In this document: positions 18,454 to 26,714 of the stretch, piece after piece
Position numbering within the stretch: the stretch's first letter is position 1
Layout of the letters: every line of letters begins with the position of its first letter
Source: JANMZO01 sp963763135
Lineage (GTDB): Bacteria; Actinomycetota; Acidimicrobiia; Acidimicrobiales; JANYDT01
Reading direction: 5' to 3'
Assembly (NCBI GenBank): GCA_963763135.1
Contig: CAVXNJ010000010.1
Location: forward strand, 372,001 to 436,000
Length of the DNA stretch: 64,000 nt
Translations under genes and position numbers: made by a program
Notes under the pieces: generated by a model
Seen by the model: only the letters and a program-made list of their open reading frames with translations
Databases searched by the model: none
Told to the model about the DNA's origin: nothing

Positions 18454-20109
18454 TCACATCCTTCGCTTCAGATACGCCGTGGTGGTGGTCAACCCGTTGC
18501 GATGTTGCGACTGCACCGCAACCAGCATCCCGGTGCGGAGGTCGAAGCCGCTCGACGTCACCTGAATTGCGCCTGTCTCGGTCATGACGAGCATCCCGTT
18601 TGAGACACCCGAAACCGTAGTGCGCAGACCGGTCACCCGATCATCGTCGATGACCTGTCCCTTGCGAAGTTTTGCGAGGACATTCGGGTCGATCCACAGC
18701 GATGGAATCGGCCGGGTCTTCAGCACGGTGGTCGCCTGAGGCCCACGTCCATCACGCATATCGAGAGTGGTGGTCTCGTTCATTTGAACCGTCATACCGT
18801 CGGTACGTGTCACTGCCCAGTGTTGTGCGAGCGGGTACGTTCCGTCGTAGGTGTCCTGGATGGATATCCCGTATGTGCCGGACCAGTCAGCGGACCGCAT
18901 CCCGAGAACCGCCGCGCCGGGTTTCTGATTCGCCCAGGGATACGCCGTCTGACGCATCGCAACGAAGCGCTTTTGGGCGATGATCTTCGTGCCGTCGTTG
19001 CCTTTGGTTTCCAATCCCCAAATCAGAAGCATCCCGGAATCGACATCGAAGGTGTACTGCGTGAAGCCCCCGTCGGTCGGTGTCGTGATCCGCACCGCAC
19101 TGTACGTCTTCCCGTTGAGCGTGTAGGGACCGTGGACAGTAGTGACGTCAGAAACCGTGCCGTCTTTCATCGTGGCGAGCTTGCGCGGCGACGCCCAATA
19201 CTCGCCACCTGCGGTAAGCGGCAGGAGGATGGTGTCAGACGAGACATTCCACACCGCTCTCGCCGAGAGGTCTATCGCCAGCAGACGCGACTCGACCGCG
19301 GCGATACCCGACTGAATCCCCGTGATCGTCAGCTGTTCGTAGCCGACGCTTCCGGTCGGGTCGTTGTCTGATCCATCGGGCGGAGTTGAGGAACTCGAAG
19401 TTTCGTATGTCATGCGAACGCCGAGACGCACGAAAGCAGGCACTGCGCCGTTCGCCGTCGTGGCCGTATCGGCGTCTCCACCCAGGCCTCCGATTGTCGA
19501 GCCGGGGAGGGTGATGCCGCCGGCCATCAGCGATCCGGACAGTCCGGTGTTGATCAGCGGGGCGGCCACTCCACCACCGAGTGGAGCGGTCGATTCGAAC
19601 GATGACGCGAGCCTCTCCCGAACCGCGCTGTCATCGGCCGCGTCAATGCGTCGCAGCGTAAGGCGCACCCCACTTCGGATCACGGTGAGGTCGCGGCCGG
19701 ACCGGGTCACCACGAGCAGATGCTCGACCGCTTGCGCCAGGTAGGAACCGGCGAGCACCGTGGAGCTTCGCATCCGAAGCTCCACGGGATAACTGTGCCC
19801 CGTGTCGACCAGCGACCCGATGAAGCGCTTACCGCTGGGGTCGAACGCATCGGACTGAAGATGCAGCGTGAGCCCGCCTCCGGTGAAGGTCCCGTCGAAC
19901 GGGCTGACCGTTGTTTCCGTCGCTGCCGCTCCGGCGGGACCTGTTGTGGCCCCACGCGTCGTGTGCACACTGAGGGCCGGCGCCGGGGCCGTTGTGAGCG
20001 TCGTTGCGGCAAGAGCGAGTGCCGTCGCGGTCGGCCACCAAAGCGCTGACTTGCGCCGTCCGGCAAGGCGCCTTTGGGTAATGCGCCCGTTGTCGTTTGT
20101 CGTCTTCAC
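18454..20109 (-). CDS. Secreted protein of unknown function, last gene of the PrsW/S1C operon
   Basis: This 551-residue protein has a positively charged N-region with a hydrophobic stretch (TATALALAATTLTTAPA) typical of a secretion signal, then an extracytoplasmic body without a domain I recognise. The body is rich in beta-strand-like text (GTFTGGGLTLHLQSDAF, YTLNGKTYSAVRITTP). A section at 100-155 (SYPVELRMRSSTVLAGSYLA) resembles a small lipocalin/DUF-type barrel, but this is weak. Its GTG start overlaps the stop of the S1C protease gene (GTGA), so they are translated together. It could be a substrate, inhibitor or partner of that protease. No function is assigned. Confidence 0.7.
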   Translation of the reverse strand: MKTTNDNGRITQRRLAGRRKSALWWPTATALALAATTLTTAPAPALSVHTTRGATTGPAGAAATETTVSPFDGTFTGGGLTLHLQSDAFDPSGKRFIGSLVDTGHSYPVELRMRSSTVLAGSYLAQAVEHLLVVTRSGRDLTVIRSGVRLTLRRIDAADDSAVRERLASSFESTAPLGGGVAAPLINTGLSGSLMAGGITLPGSTIGGLGGDADTATTANGAVPAFVRLGVRMTYETSSSSTPPDGSDNDPTGSVGYEQLTITGIQSGIAAVESRLLAIDLSARAVWNVSSDTILLPLTAGGEYWASPRKLATMKDGTVSDVTTVHGPYTLNGKTYSAVRITTPTDGGFTQYTFDVDSGMLLIWGLETKGNDGTKIIAQKRFVAMRQTAYPWANQKPGAAVLGMRSADWSGTYGISIQDTYDGTYPLAQHWAVTRTDGMTVQMNETTTLDMRDGRGPQATTVLKTRPIPSLWIDPNVLAKLRKGQVIDDDRVTGLRTTVSGVSNGMLVMTETGAIQVTSSGFDLRTGMLVAVQSQHRNGLTTTTAYLKRRM

Positions 20110-21542
20110 TTCTGCTCCAACCGGATGGTGAGCACTATCGGATCGTCGCTCTCATTCGGGATCTCCACACCGTTCGACGAGATGCCCTCGTAGCCGTCAG
20201 CCGCTGCGCCCATCGGGTAGGACTCTCCCCGGAGCAGTCGGAGCTGCGGATGCTGGAAGTACCCGTTCTTGTCGGTCTTCAGCGCGGCGACGACCTGATC
20301 GTCGCTGATGTTGTTGCTCCATTCCACACCGGGCTGCAGCACGAAGAACCAGCCGTTCACAATTGGCCGTCCCGTTGACGCGTCGATCAGGTAACCCGTG
20401 ATCGCGACATCTTCGGTGTTCTCGGGCGGTCGTGTCGTGGTGGTGGTGCGGCCGGAGGACCGGGCTCTCGTCGTGGAAGGTGCTGTCGCCGGCGCGTCGG
20501 TCGCGAAGACATCTTCGAGCGAGACGTCACTCGCCTCGGTGTCAAGTGTTTCCGTGTCATCGACAACGGCCTCGGGGATCGTCGTCGTGGTCGTGGTTCT
20601 CGTAGGTTTCGTGGTGGTCGTCGTCACCGTTCCGGCCTTGGCGACCTTCCCTTTGGTCGCTTTGGCCACGATGGCCTTTGCCACGTTCACCGCCCGGAGG
20701 GAGTTGATGAACCCGCCGAGGGCTACGCAGGTGTCCTTGTCATCCAGCTTGCCATCGTTGTTCGTATCAGCCACCGGCCGGCAGTCGACGAATCCGCTCG
20801 CGCCCTGCACACCCTCGCGGGTCGGGATGCCGACGAGCTTGCCGTCGTCATCAACCGCGGTGCCGCCGCTGTTGCCGCCCGACACCGATGCGCTGGTCTT
20901 GATCCAGGCACGTCCCTTGTAGTTCGGATCAGTCGCGAATCCACTTACCGGGCCGCTGGTGAACGTGATCGTCTCCCCGCCGATAAGCGGGTAGCCGTAG
21001 ATGTTCAGTGTGTCACCGAGTTCAACGGTGTCGGAATCTCCGAGGGCCACCCAAGGAAACGACGTGTTGGCCGAATTGACTTTGTCACCGTTGAGGTTCG
21101 TGGAGATCTTGATCACCGCCACGTCGAGGGTTTTGTCGACGGCCACGATGTCCGCGATGTACGACGCCACCGGTGGTTCGTCGGCCTGCTTCGTGAGGTA
21201 CACGACCATGATGTTGTCGACGATCTCGGCACCGTTGTCGGCGGCTTCTTTCTTCGAGCTTTCCAGATCCGTTACGTGTGCATTCGTGAGGATGAAGCCG
21301 TCGGCACTGATGAGACTGCCACTGCCCCAGCCGAAGCTGCCGTACTTCTTCTCACCGGTCTTCGGATCGGTGATCGAGTAGAGGGGACCAAGTTGCACCG
21401 CCGCGGGTTGAACTTTGCGGCTCGTTGCCCGGTCGATCGCCGGAGCCGGAAGTACGGAAGCGGCGAGGGCAACGGCAGCGAGGGCCGTGAGCCCACCGAC
21501 AGCGGCCCGTCGGAGGGTAAGGGGGCGAAGGTTTCGGAACAT
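20106..21542 (-). CDS. S1C (HtrA/DegP-like) trypsin-fold protease with an EF-hand-like loop and C-terminal carbohydrate/Ig-like domain
   Basis: The catalytic triad is intact: His89 in TNAHV, Asp140 in TLDVAVIK and Ser225 in GGNSGG. A signal sequence (VGGLTALAAVALAASVLP) puts it outside the membrane. At 259-270 sits DTNNDGKLDDKD, an EF-hand/dockerin-like calcium loop, bracketed by two Cys that may pair (DCRPV and DTCVA). A Thr-rich linker region (300-380) leads to a C-terminal domain (about 385-478, ITGYLIDASTGRPIVNGWFFVL) that looks like a carboxypeptidase-regulatory/Ig-like fold instead of the usual PDZ. ATG 21542 is preferred to GTG 21551 because AGGTG, overlapping the PrsW stop codon, is correctly spaced. 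Middle gene of a three-gene operon. Confidence 0.88.
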   Translation of the reverse strand: MFRNLRPLTLRRAAVGGLTALAAVALAASVLPAPAIDRATSRKVQPAAVQLGPLYSITDPKTGEKKYGSFGWGSGSLISADGFILTNAHVTDLESSKKEAADNGAEIVDNIMVVYLTKQADEPPVASYIADIVAVDKTLDVAVIKISTNLNGDKVNSANTSFPWVALGDSDTVELGDTLNIYGYPLIGGETITFTSGPVSGFATDPNYKGRAWIKTSASVSGGNSGGTAVDDDGKLVGIPTREGVQGASGFVDCRPVADTNNDGKLDDKDTCVALGGFINSLRAVNVAKAIVAKATKGKVAKAGTVTTTTTKPTRTTTTTTIPEAVVDDTETLDTEASDVSLEDVFATDAPATAPSTTRARSSGRTTTTTRPPENTEDVAITGYLIDASTGRPIVNGWFFVLQPGVEWSNNISDDQVVAALKTDKNGYFQHPQLRLLRGESYPMGAAADGYEGISSNGVEIPNESDDPIVLTIRLEQK

Positions 21543-21551
21543 GGCGTTCAC

Positions 21552-23021
21552 CTAGGCTTTCGGGAAGGAGATCGAGGAAACAAAGCGGTGGTAGCGCGGC
21601 ATCGCGCTTCCACGGTTGGCGACAGGTGTCTCAATCGTCAGCACGTAGACGGTGTCGCCGTTGCGGACATAGGTGTCATCGCCGGTCATTACGACCGGAA
21701 GGCTCTCCTGAACAAACGAGCTTCGATCTACGGTGAAGGCGTAACGAGCGGTCGCCGACCCATGTCCCTTCAGCTTCTTCCCGGTCTCAAGATCAAAAAC
21801 CTTGTATCCACTGCGTTGGGTGCCGCGATCGATATTCATTTGGTTTGACGCAATGGCGATCGCTGCGACGTCATCGAGATTGGCATCAACTTTGATCGAG
21901 TGGAGCGTCAACGTCGTTTCGTAGCCGCCGCCTCCGCGTGTTCGGGCCTGCAGCTCGGTCGTCGAACGCGAGAGCGACCAGGTCGCGGGATACGACACCG
22001 TGGCGCCGGCGTTGGTTGCGGAAACCGTCTCGCCCAGCACTGCGTTGCGTTGAACGAGACCCAGCATCAGGGCAAGCGCTGTCACGCCGATCGCAGCGAG
22101 AAGCGGTCCTCCGTTTCCTTTCGCTCGCTCATCTACCGGGATTACTTTCGCGTCGGCGCGTCGTACGAGGAAGAGCACGAGTGCGAGGAGCGCAAGTGCG
22201 ATGGCGCACTGCAGCAACAGGCCACGGGCCGGTTGCGCTCCACTCTGACCGGATATCGATATTGTACGTTCGCTTACCTTGTGGCGGAGCCAGTACGAGA
22301 CACCGTTGACGACGGCGGCACCGGTCAAGACCGCAGGAAGCGTCCACACCGGTCGGAGTTCAAGGCGGTTTCGTCCGATCGTGTAGCCGACGAGAGCGCC
22401 GAGTGCCCCGTGCGTCAAGGCGGTGGCCACGATGCGGATCACACCGGCGCGCAGGTCGACGAACCCGCCCGCTGCGAGGACGGTGCTCACGTTCAACGCT
22501 GTGGCGTACCCGACACCGGCCGCGGCTCCGTAGACGACACCGTCAACGCGCTGGTTGATAACGCCCGACTCGTAGACGGTCGAACGAACGGCGATGTACT
22601 TACAGAATTCCTGCGTGAAGCCGATGACGAGGATTGCTCCGATGATCTGCGTCCACGTTGAACGAGTGAGCCACTCGTTCACGCCGTACGCCTTCGTGAT
22701 GAGCGGTTGGCCGACTCCAACGGCCAACAGGCCCGACGCGCCGGCGACCAGACCGACCTGCCGTAGCGGCTCAGGCTCGACTCGGTCCTGCAGGTAGAAC
22801 AAAGCCATCCAGATCACGGCCGGGATGCCGGCGAGCACCAAGCTGACGGCGATCGCGGCACCACCGTGCGGTTCGATGTCAACGATCCGCAACAGGATCT
22901 CGATGAACACGACGTAGCCGAGCAATGCTGCGATCTCCGCACCTGCGGTGCGCCACATGCTCCGCCGGTCGTGTGGTGTGATGGTGAGCCTTTCGCTCGA
23001 GGTGAGGGCATCAGTGGTCAT
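21552..23021 (-). CDS. PrsW-family intramembrane metalloprotease with C-terminal extracytoplasmic PsbP-like domain
   Basis: Eight or so hydrophobic segments in residues 25-325 carry the PrsW signature positions: QEFCKY (Glu138, Lys141), RVDGVVYGAAAGVGYA (Asp160) and ALTHGALGALVGY (His204). The usual EExxK is reduced to QExxK here. After the last membrane segment (about 300-325) a soluble tail (330-489) begins ATVSYPATWSLSR and ends RFVSSISFP, similar in design to PsbP/LpqN-like domains. PrsW proteins cleave anti-sigma factors or other membrane substrates. AAGGAAGG upstream of ATG 23021 supports the start. It is directly followed by the S1C protease and the secreted protein in one operon. Confidence 0.85.
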   Translation of the reverse strand: MTTDALTSSERLTITPHDRRSMWRTAGAEIAALLGYVVFIEILLRIVDIEPHGGAAIAVSLVLAGIPAVIWMALFYLQDRVEPEPLRQVGLVAGASGLLAVGVGQPLITKAYGVNEWLTRSTWTQIIGAILVIGFTQEFCKYIAVRSTVYESGVINQRVDGVVYGAAAGVGYATALNVSTVLAAGGFVDLRAGVIRIVATALTHGALGALVGYTIGRNRLELRPVWTLPAVLTGAAVVNGVSYWLRHKVSERTISISGQSGAQPARGLLLQCAIALALLALVLFLVRRADAKVIPVDERAKGNGGPLLAAIGVTALALMLGLVQRNAVLGETVSATNAGATVSYPATWSLSRSTTELQARTRGGGGYETTLTLHSIKVDANLDDVAAIAIASNQMNIDRGTQRSGYKVFDLETGKKLKGHGSATARYAFTVDRSSFVQESLPVVMTGDDTYVRNGDTVYVLTIETPVANRGSAMPRYHRFVSSISFPKA

Positions 23022-23190
23022 GAGCCTTCCTTTCCGTGTGGGTCCGTCGGGTTCGTGCTGCGTCCGTCGGGGTTGGACAGGTCGACCGTACGAAGCTCCC
23101 GCTCGCTCCCCGCTAACGGCTCTGACACGAGCTCACCGGTGTGCTTACCCCGTGTTACCGGATCGGCTCGTCGCCTCGAACCGCCGTCGG

Positions 23191-25572
23191 TTACAGCGAC
23201 GCGATGAGGTGAAGGGCAGCGGGAGTCGCTCCACCGGCGGTCGACGTGAGTCCGTACGTAGCTCGGCCAACATTCACCACGTGCGACGACGGTGAGCGCA
23301 ACACCCGGTCGAAGTCGAGTGCGCTGACGACGACCGGAGCGCGCATGCGGCCGTCGACCACCTCAGCCAGCAGAGCTATGCCAGCTTCTGCGGTGGCCCT
23401 ATCGGGAAGCGGTCGAACGGTGATCGTGAGGTTGGTGACCCGCCCGCTGCCATCGGATGCGACGAAGGCGAGGAGAGTGGCCTGCGGTCCGACGGGCCGT
23501 GTGAAGTTGCCGTTGAGCGGCGACCAGTCCCCTGACATCACGCTTGAAGGCAGTGGAGGCGCTCGAGCCGCGTTCGAGCTGCTCGAGGTGACCGCAGTGT
23601 TCCAACGAGCGGCAACTTCCGAAAGCGCGAGCGTTACGTCGTCGAACTCGTCGGTGGTTCGCGACGCGATACCGGCCGGGGTCGCACACCACCGGGTGTA
23701 GGGCGCGGTGCGCGAGAGAAACGCCGTGTCACCCGTGACGGTGCCCTTCCGTTCGAAGGCGCTGACAGCATCCGTGAAGGCCGCCCACGGCGTACGTTCC
23801 ATCACTGCTTCGAGACACTCGATGGTCACCGCGTGATTGGCGGCCGCGGCGGTGTTGGACGTTGAAATCGACTCGGCGATGCGGTGTGCGAGTGCTTCCT
23901 GAGACGGTGTTGCAGCGGTGGCATTCGCTTTCGCGATCTCGTCGGTTCGGGCGACGGACGTCGACGATGGTGATCCGTTCGATGGTGATCCGTTCGATGT
24001 CGTCCACCGCTTGGCGCACGGTGCGTCACCGGGGTCGAGATCGAACCGTGCCCGCTCGGTATCCGTGAAGTCGCGTCCGAACAGTGCACACCCGTCAGCC
24101 AGTGCACGGCTTGGATCGAAACTGCGGACCTGCGCCTCCAGTTTTGTAGGCCCGACGTAGCCGAGAACGACCTGGTGGCTGTTCGCTCCTACGGCAAGTG
24201 ATCGGAACGTGAGGCCGTCTTCGTCGGCGAACCGTCCGAGTGAGGTCCTCGTGGAAACGTGTAAAAGCGTCAGGCCGCCGAGGGCATCTGCGGTTAGCAG
24301 GTTTGTTCCGCCGTCGACGAAGCTCAACGCGGCAATATCGCCGTCGGTGTCGAGGCGCACTGACGAACCGCCGCCGTCGATCGTGAACACATCGACCTCA
24401 GATGCATCGGCCACCGCGACCGACGTGCCATCGGGATGCAACGCGATCGATCGACTCGGCGGGCGGGTGAGCGCTGAACGAAATACTTCCGTGGCATCGA
24501 GTGCGTTGACGACCACAATCCCCGCGCCGATCTCGTAGTAGGCGAGCCGGTTCGCTTGGCGGCCCTGCACCGCGAGTGCGGCCGCTCGGTCGGAGATTGT
24601 CCGCTCGACTTCGACCGATGTCGCGGTTATGCGCCATACGTGGAGCAATCCATTCGCTCGGAGCCCCGCGACCCGGTTGCCGGCCAGGGCACGCAACGTA
24701 ACGATCGGCGACCCGCTGATCGAGGACGCGTGGAGTGTGGGTTGGCCGTCGCGAAGTACTGCCAACGCACCCTTCTCGTCGGACACCGCAATCCCGAGTC
24801 CGTCAAGGTTCGTGATCGCAAGTGGGGTCGCGACACGGCCCCGGGTCGTACGTGTGCCTAGCATGCCATCGGCTCCCAGCGGTGCCGTGACAATCTGTCC
24901 GTCGGCCTGAGCCCAGGTGAGCGTGTGGCCATCCGTTGACAGCTCCGTCGAGATCGGGCTCACCTCAAGGGCCCGACCACCATCGACCCGGTTCCGTCGT
25001 GTATCGAGAACTGTTACGAGACCATCCGCTCCACCCGTGGCCGCGATGCCACTCGGCGACCACGCGATCGCATTCACCGGTCCGGTGTGCAGCAACTCGC
25101 CGGTGTAGGCGAGCCGCCTGGACGGTTCGAGGTACCGGTAGTCACCACCATCGGTCGCGACGAGGATGTACTGAGCGCTCGACGTTGACGTGGCGATGGC
25201 GTTGATCGGATTCAACGTCACACCGATGTCGTCTTTGACCTTCCCGTCGGCTGAGGCCAGGAGCACGACCTCGCCCCGGGTCGTTGCCACTGCGACCGTG
25301 GATCCTCCATCGAACGATGCCGCTGTCGTGGCGTACTTCACCGGCGTTCGCCACTGCACGCTGGGCGTCGCGGTCGATGTTGACACCGACACGAGTTCGC
25401 CGGTCCCCGACGTATCCGCGGCGACCAACAGGACGGTCGAACCCGCGTTTGCGATGGACGTGATGCTCTTGTCCAACTTGGTCCACTGCAGTGTCTCGGT
25501 GCGATCAACGGACGTCACGGCAACCGAACCGTCGATCGTTGCGAGGACCAAGCGTCCATCGCGCAGCGGCAC
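23191..25572 (-). CDS. WD40 beta-propeller half of the TIR-TM-WD40 protein (separated by a frameshift)
   Basis: Residues 1-500 of this reading frame are WD40-like blades (PLRDGRLVLATIDGSVAV, ATGGADGLVTVLDTRRN, LHPDGTSVAVADASEVDVF). The last 290 residues are a Ser/Thr-rich region and an extracytoplasmic-looking domain (GDWSPLNGNFTRPVG). No signal peptide or membrane segment precedes it and its apparent GTG start lies inside the TIR gene. The overlap with the TIR frame (25515-25572) and the shape of the protein say it is the C-terminal half of that protein: adding one base near 25577 would join SVLAG to CVPLRDGRL. The 15-base tandem duplication at 23966-23999 lies inside it and encodes a repeated Asn-Gly-Ser-Pro-Ser. 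Confidence 0.75.
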   Translation of the reverse strand: MPLRDGRLVLATIDGSVAVTSVDRTETLQWTKLDKSITSIANAGSTVLLVAADTSGTGELVSVSTSTATPSVQWRTPVKYATTAASFDGGSTVAVATTRGEVVLLASADGKVKDDIGVTLNPINAIATSTSSAQYILVATDGGDYRYLEPSRRLAYTGELLHTGPVNAIAWSPSGIAATGGADGLVTVLDTRRNRVDGGRALEVSPISTELSTDGHTLTWAQADGQIVTAPLGADGMLGTRTTRGRVATPLAITNLDGLGIAVSDEKGALAVLRDGQPTLHASSISGSPIVTLRALAGNRVAGLRANGLLHVWRITATSVEVERTISDRAAALAVQGRQANRLAYYEIGAGIVVVNALDATEVFRSALTRPPSRSIALHPDGTSVAVADASEVDVFTIDGGGSSVRLDTDGDIAALSFVDGGTNLLTADALGGLTLLHVSTRTSLGRFADEDGLTFRSLAVGANSHQVVLGYVGPTKLEAQVRSFDPSRALADGCALFGRDFTDTERARFDLDPGDAPCAKRWTTSNGSPSNGSPSSTSVARTDEIAKANATAATPSQEALAHRIAESISTSNTAAAANHAVTIECLEAVMERTPWAAFTDAVSAFERKGTVTGDTAFLSRTAPYTRWCATPAGIASRTTDEFDDVTLALSEVAARWNTAVTSSSSNAARAPPLPSSVMSGDWSPLNGNFTRPVGPQATLLAFVASDGSGRVTNLTITVRPLPDRATAEAGIALLAEVVDGRMRAPVVVSALDFDRVLRSPSSHVVNVGRATYGLTSTAGGATPAALHLIASL
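23966..23999. repeat. 15-base tandem duplication inside the WD40 gene
   Basis: GATGGTGATCCGTTC occurs twice in a row and is followed by GATG. It repeats five codons (SPSNG) in a Ser-rich linker near the end of the propeller and keeps the frame. Confidence 0.8.
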
Positions 25573-26714
25573 GCACCGGCGAGTACGGATGGAGCGGTGG
25601 TCCAGCGGTTACGAACTGTGAGGGTTCGCCAGTCGCGCTGCTCGACCGCAGCAAGGCCGGCCACGAACACACTGTCGGCGTCCGCGCTCACACCGGCGCC
25701 TCGTCGCTCGACCTTCGCAGTCGCAAGAGTCTCGCCGGTAGCTACATCCGAAGAGATCAGTTGTCCTTCGGTGTCGAGCGAGACCACGGTGGCCCCGTCG
25801 TCACTCACGCTCACCGATACGACCCGGGACCCGTGCGCCCGGATGTAACGCCGAAGGTCGGGCGTACGCTGCAGCGCCCGGACGACGGCCTGACGGTTGT
25901 CGTCGGTGGGTCGCATCCGATACGCCTGGGCCGCAAGCAGGAAGCCGAGATCCGTCGGCAGACGGGTGGACGCGGACTCACCTCGGAGTCGGACAGCCTG
26001 CGCGTCGATCCGACGCTGTTCCGCTCGAGTCGCGTTGCGACGGGCCGAGATCCCAGCGAGAACCGACACAATAAGAAGCGCGCTTAGCAATGCCACGGCG
26101 GCACGCGTGATCCGCAGCGTCCGCCGATGCTCATTGAGGTCAGAGCCGACGAGGTCGTCCTTCGACATGCCACGCAACGGAGCAGCAAGTTCGGCCACCG
26201 CATCGAGAAAACGTGGATTGCGCAGCGTCAGGTCGGTGCGTCCGTCCGCCCACCGGAGATCGACATAGCGCGGTTCGCTGTCAAAGACGCCGTGGAGCGC
26301 CTCGGGCAACGCGGTCGACTCCTCACGATTGAAGTCGTTGAGGTCGCCGTCCCAAACCAACTCGCCCGCAGTGAGCACCAGAAGCAGGGCGGATACGCCG
26401 TTTCGCTCAACCCAGTGCCGGATCTCACGATTGACCCAGACCGACTGGGACGCTTCCGGTGACAGCAGAAGCAGGAAGGTGCTCGACGTGTCAAGAGCGC
26501 GCACGATCCCGGGCCACAGACCGGGTTCCGCTGACATGGCCGCTTCGTCGAGAAACACGCGCACGGCACGAGTCCGGTACCAGGGTTTCGCCAAGCGATG
26601 GAGGGCTGATCGCAGGTTCGGGGCGAGATCGTCGTCGGCGTGGTGGCTGTAGGAGATGAACGCGTCGTAACCGGTTCGAGCGTCGGCAACGGATGCGTTT
26701 CTGCGGCGGATCAT
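25515..26714 (-). CDS. TIR-domain membrane protein (N-terminal half of TIR-TM-WD40)
   Basis: Residues 12-150 are a TIR domain: YDAFISYSHHADDD, LAKPWYRTRAVRVFLDEAAM, TFLLLLSPEASQSVWVNREIRHW. The Glu in NREIRHW is at the place of the catalytic Glu of NAD-cleaving TIR enzymes (family knowledge). One transmembrane helix lies at about 202-222, then a charged stalk (ARRNATRAEQRRIDAQAVRL) and the first WD40 blades. The frame closes after 399 residues in an alternative reading (ACRCAMDAW...), while the WD40 frame continues. The stop of the RyR gene overlaps its ATG by 4 bases, so TIR is coupled to RyR. Likely a membrane receptor with a cytosolic TIR effector. Confidence 0.88.
   Translation of the reverse strand: MIRRRNASVADARTGYDAFISYSHHADDDLAPNLRSALHRLAKPWYRTRAVRVFLDEAAMSAEPGLWPGIVRALDTSSTFLLLLSPEASQSVWVNREIRHWVERNGVSALLLVLTAGELVWDGDLNDFNREESTALPEALHGVFDSEPRYVDLRWADGRTDLTLRNPRFLDAVAELAAPLRGMSKDDLVGSDLNEHRRTLRITRAAVALLSALLIVSVLAGISARRNATRAEQRRIDAQAVRLRGESASTRLPTDLGFLLAAQAYRMRPTDDNRQAVVRALQRTPDLRRYIRAHGSRVVSVSVSDDGATVVSLDTEGQLISSDVATGETLATAKVERRGAGVSADADSVFVAGLAAVEQRDWRTLTVRNRWTTAPSVLAGACRCAMDAWSSQRSTVRLP

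Noticed and set aside
23042..23075. GTCCGTCGGG repeated 20 bases apart upstream of PrsW
   Set aside because: Only two copies in GC-rich DNA; too weak for an operator call.
25515..25608. Programmed -1 frameshift between TIR and WD40 frames
   Set aside because: No X-XXY-YYZ slippery heptamer or obvious stem-loop is visible in the overlap, and other genes in the window show the same kind of one-base break at homopolymers, so an assembly error is simpler.
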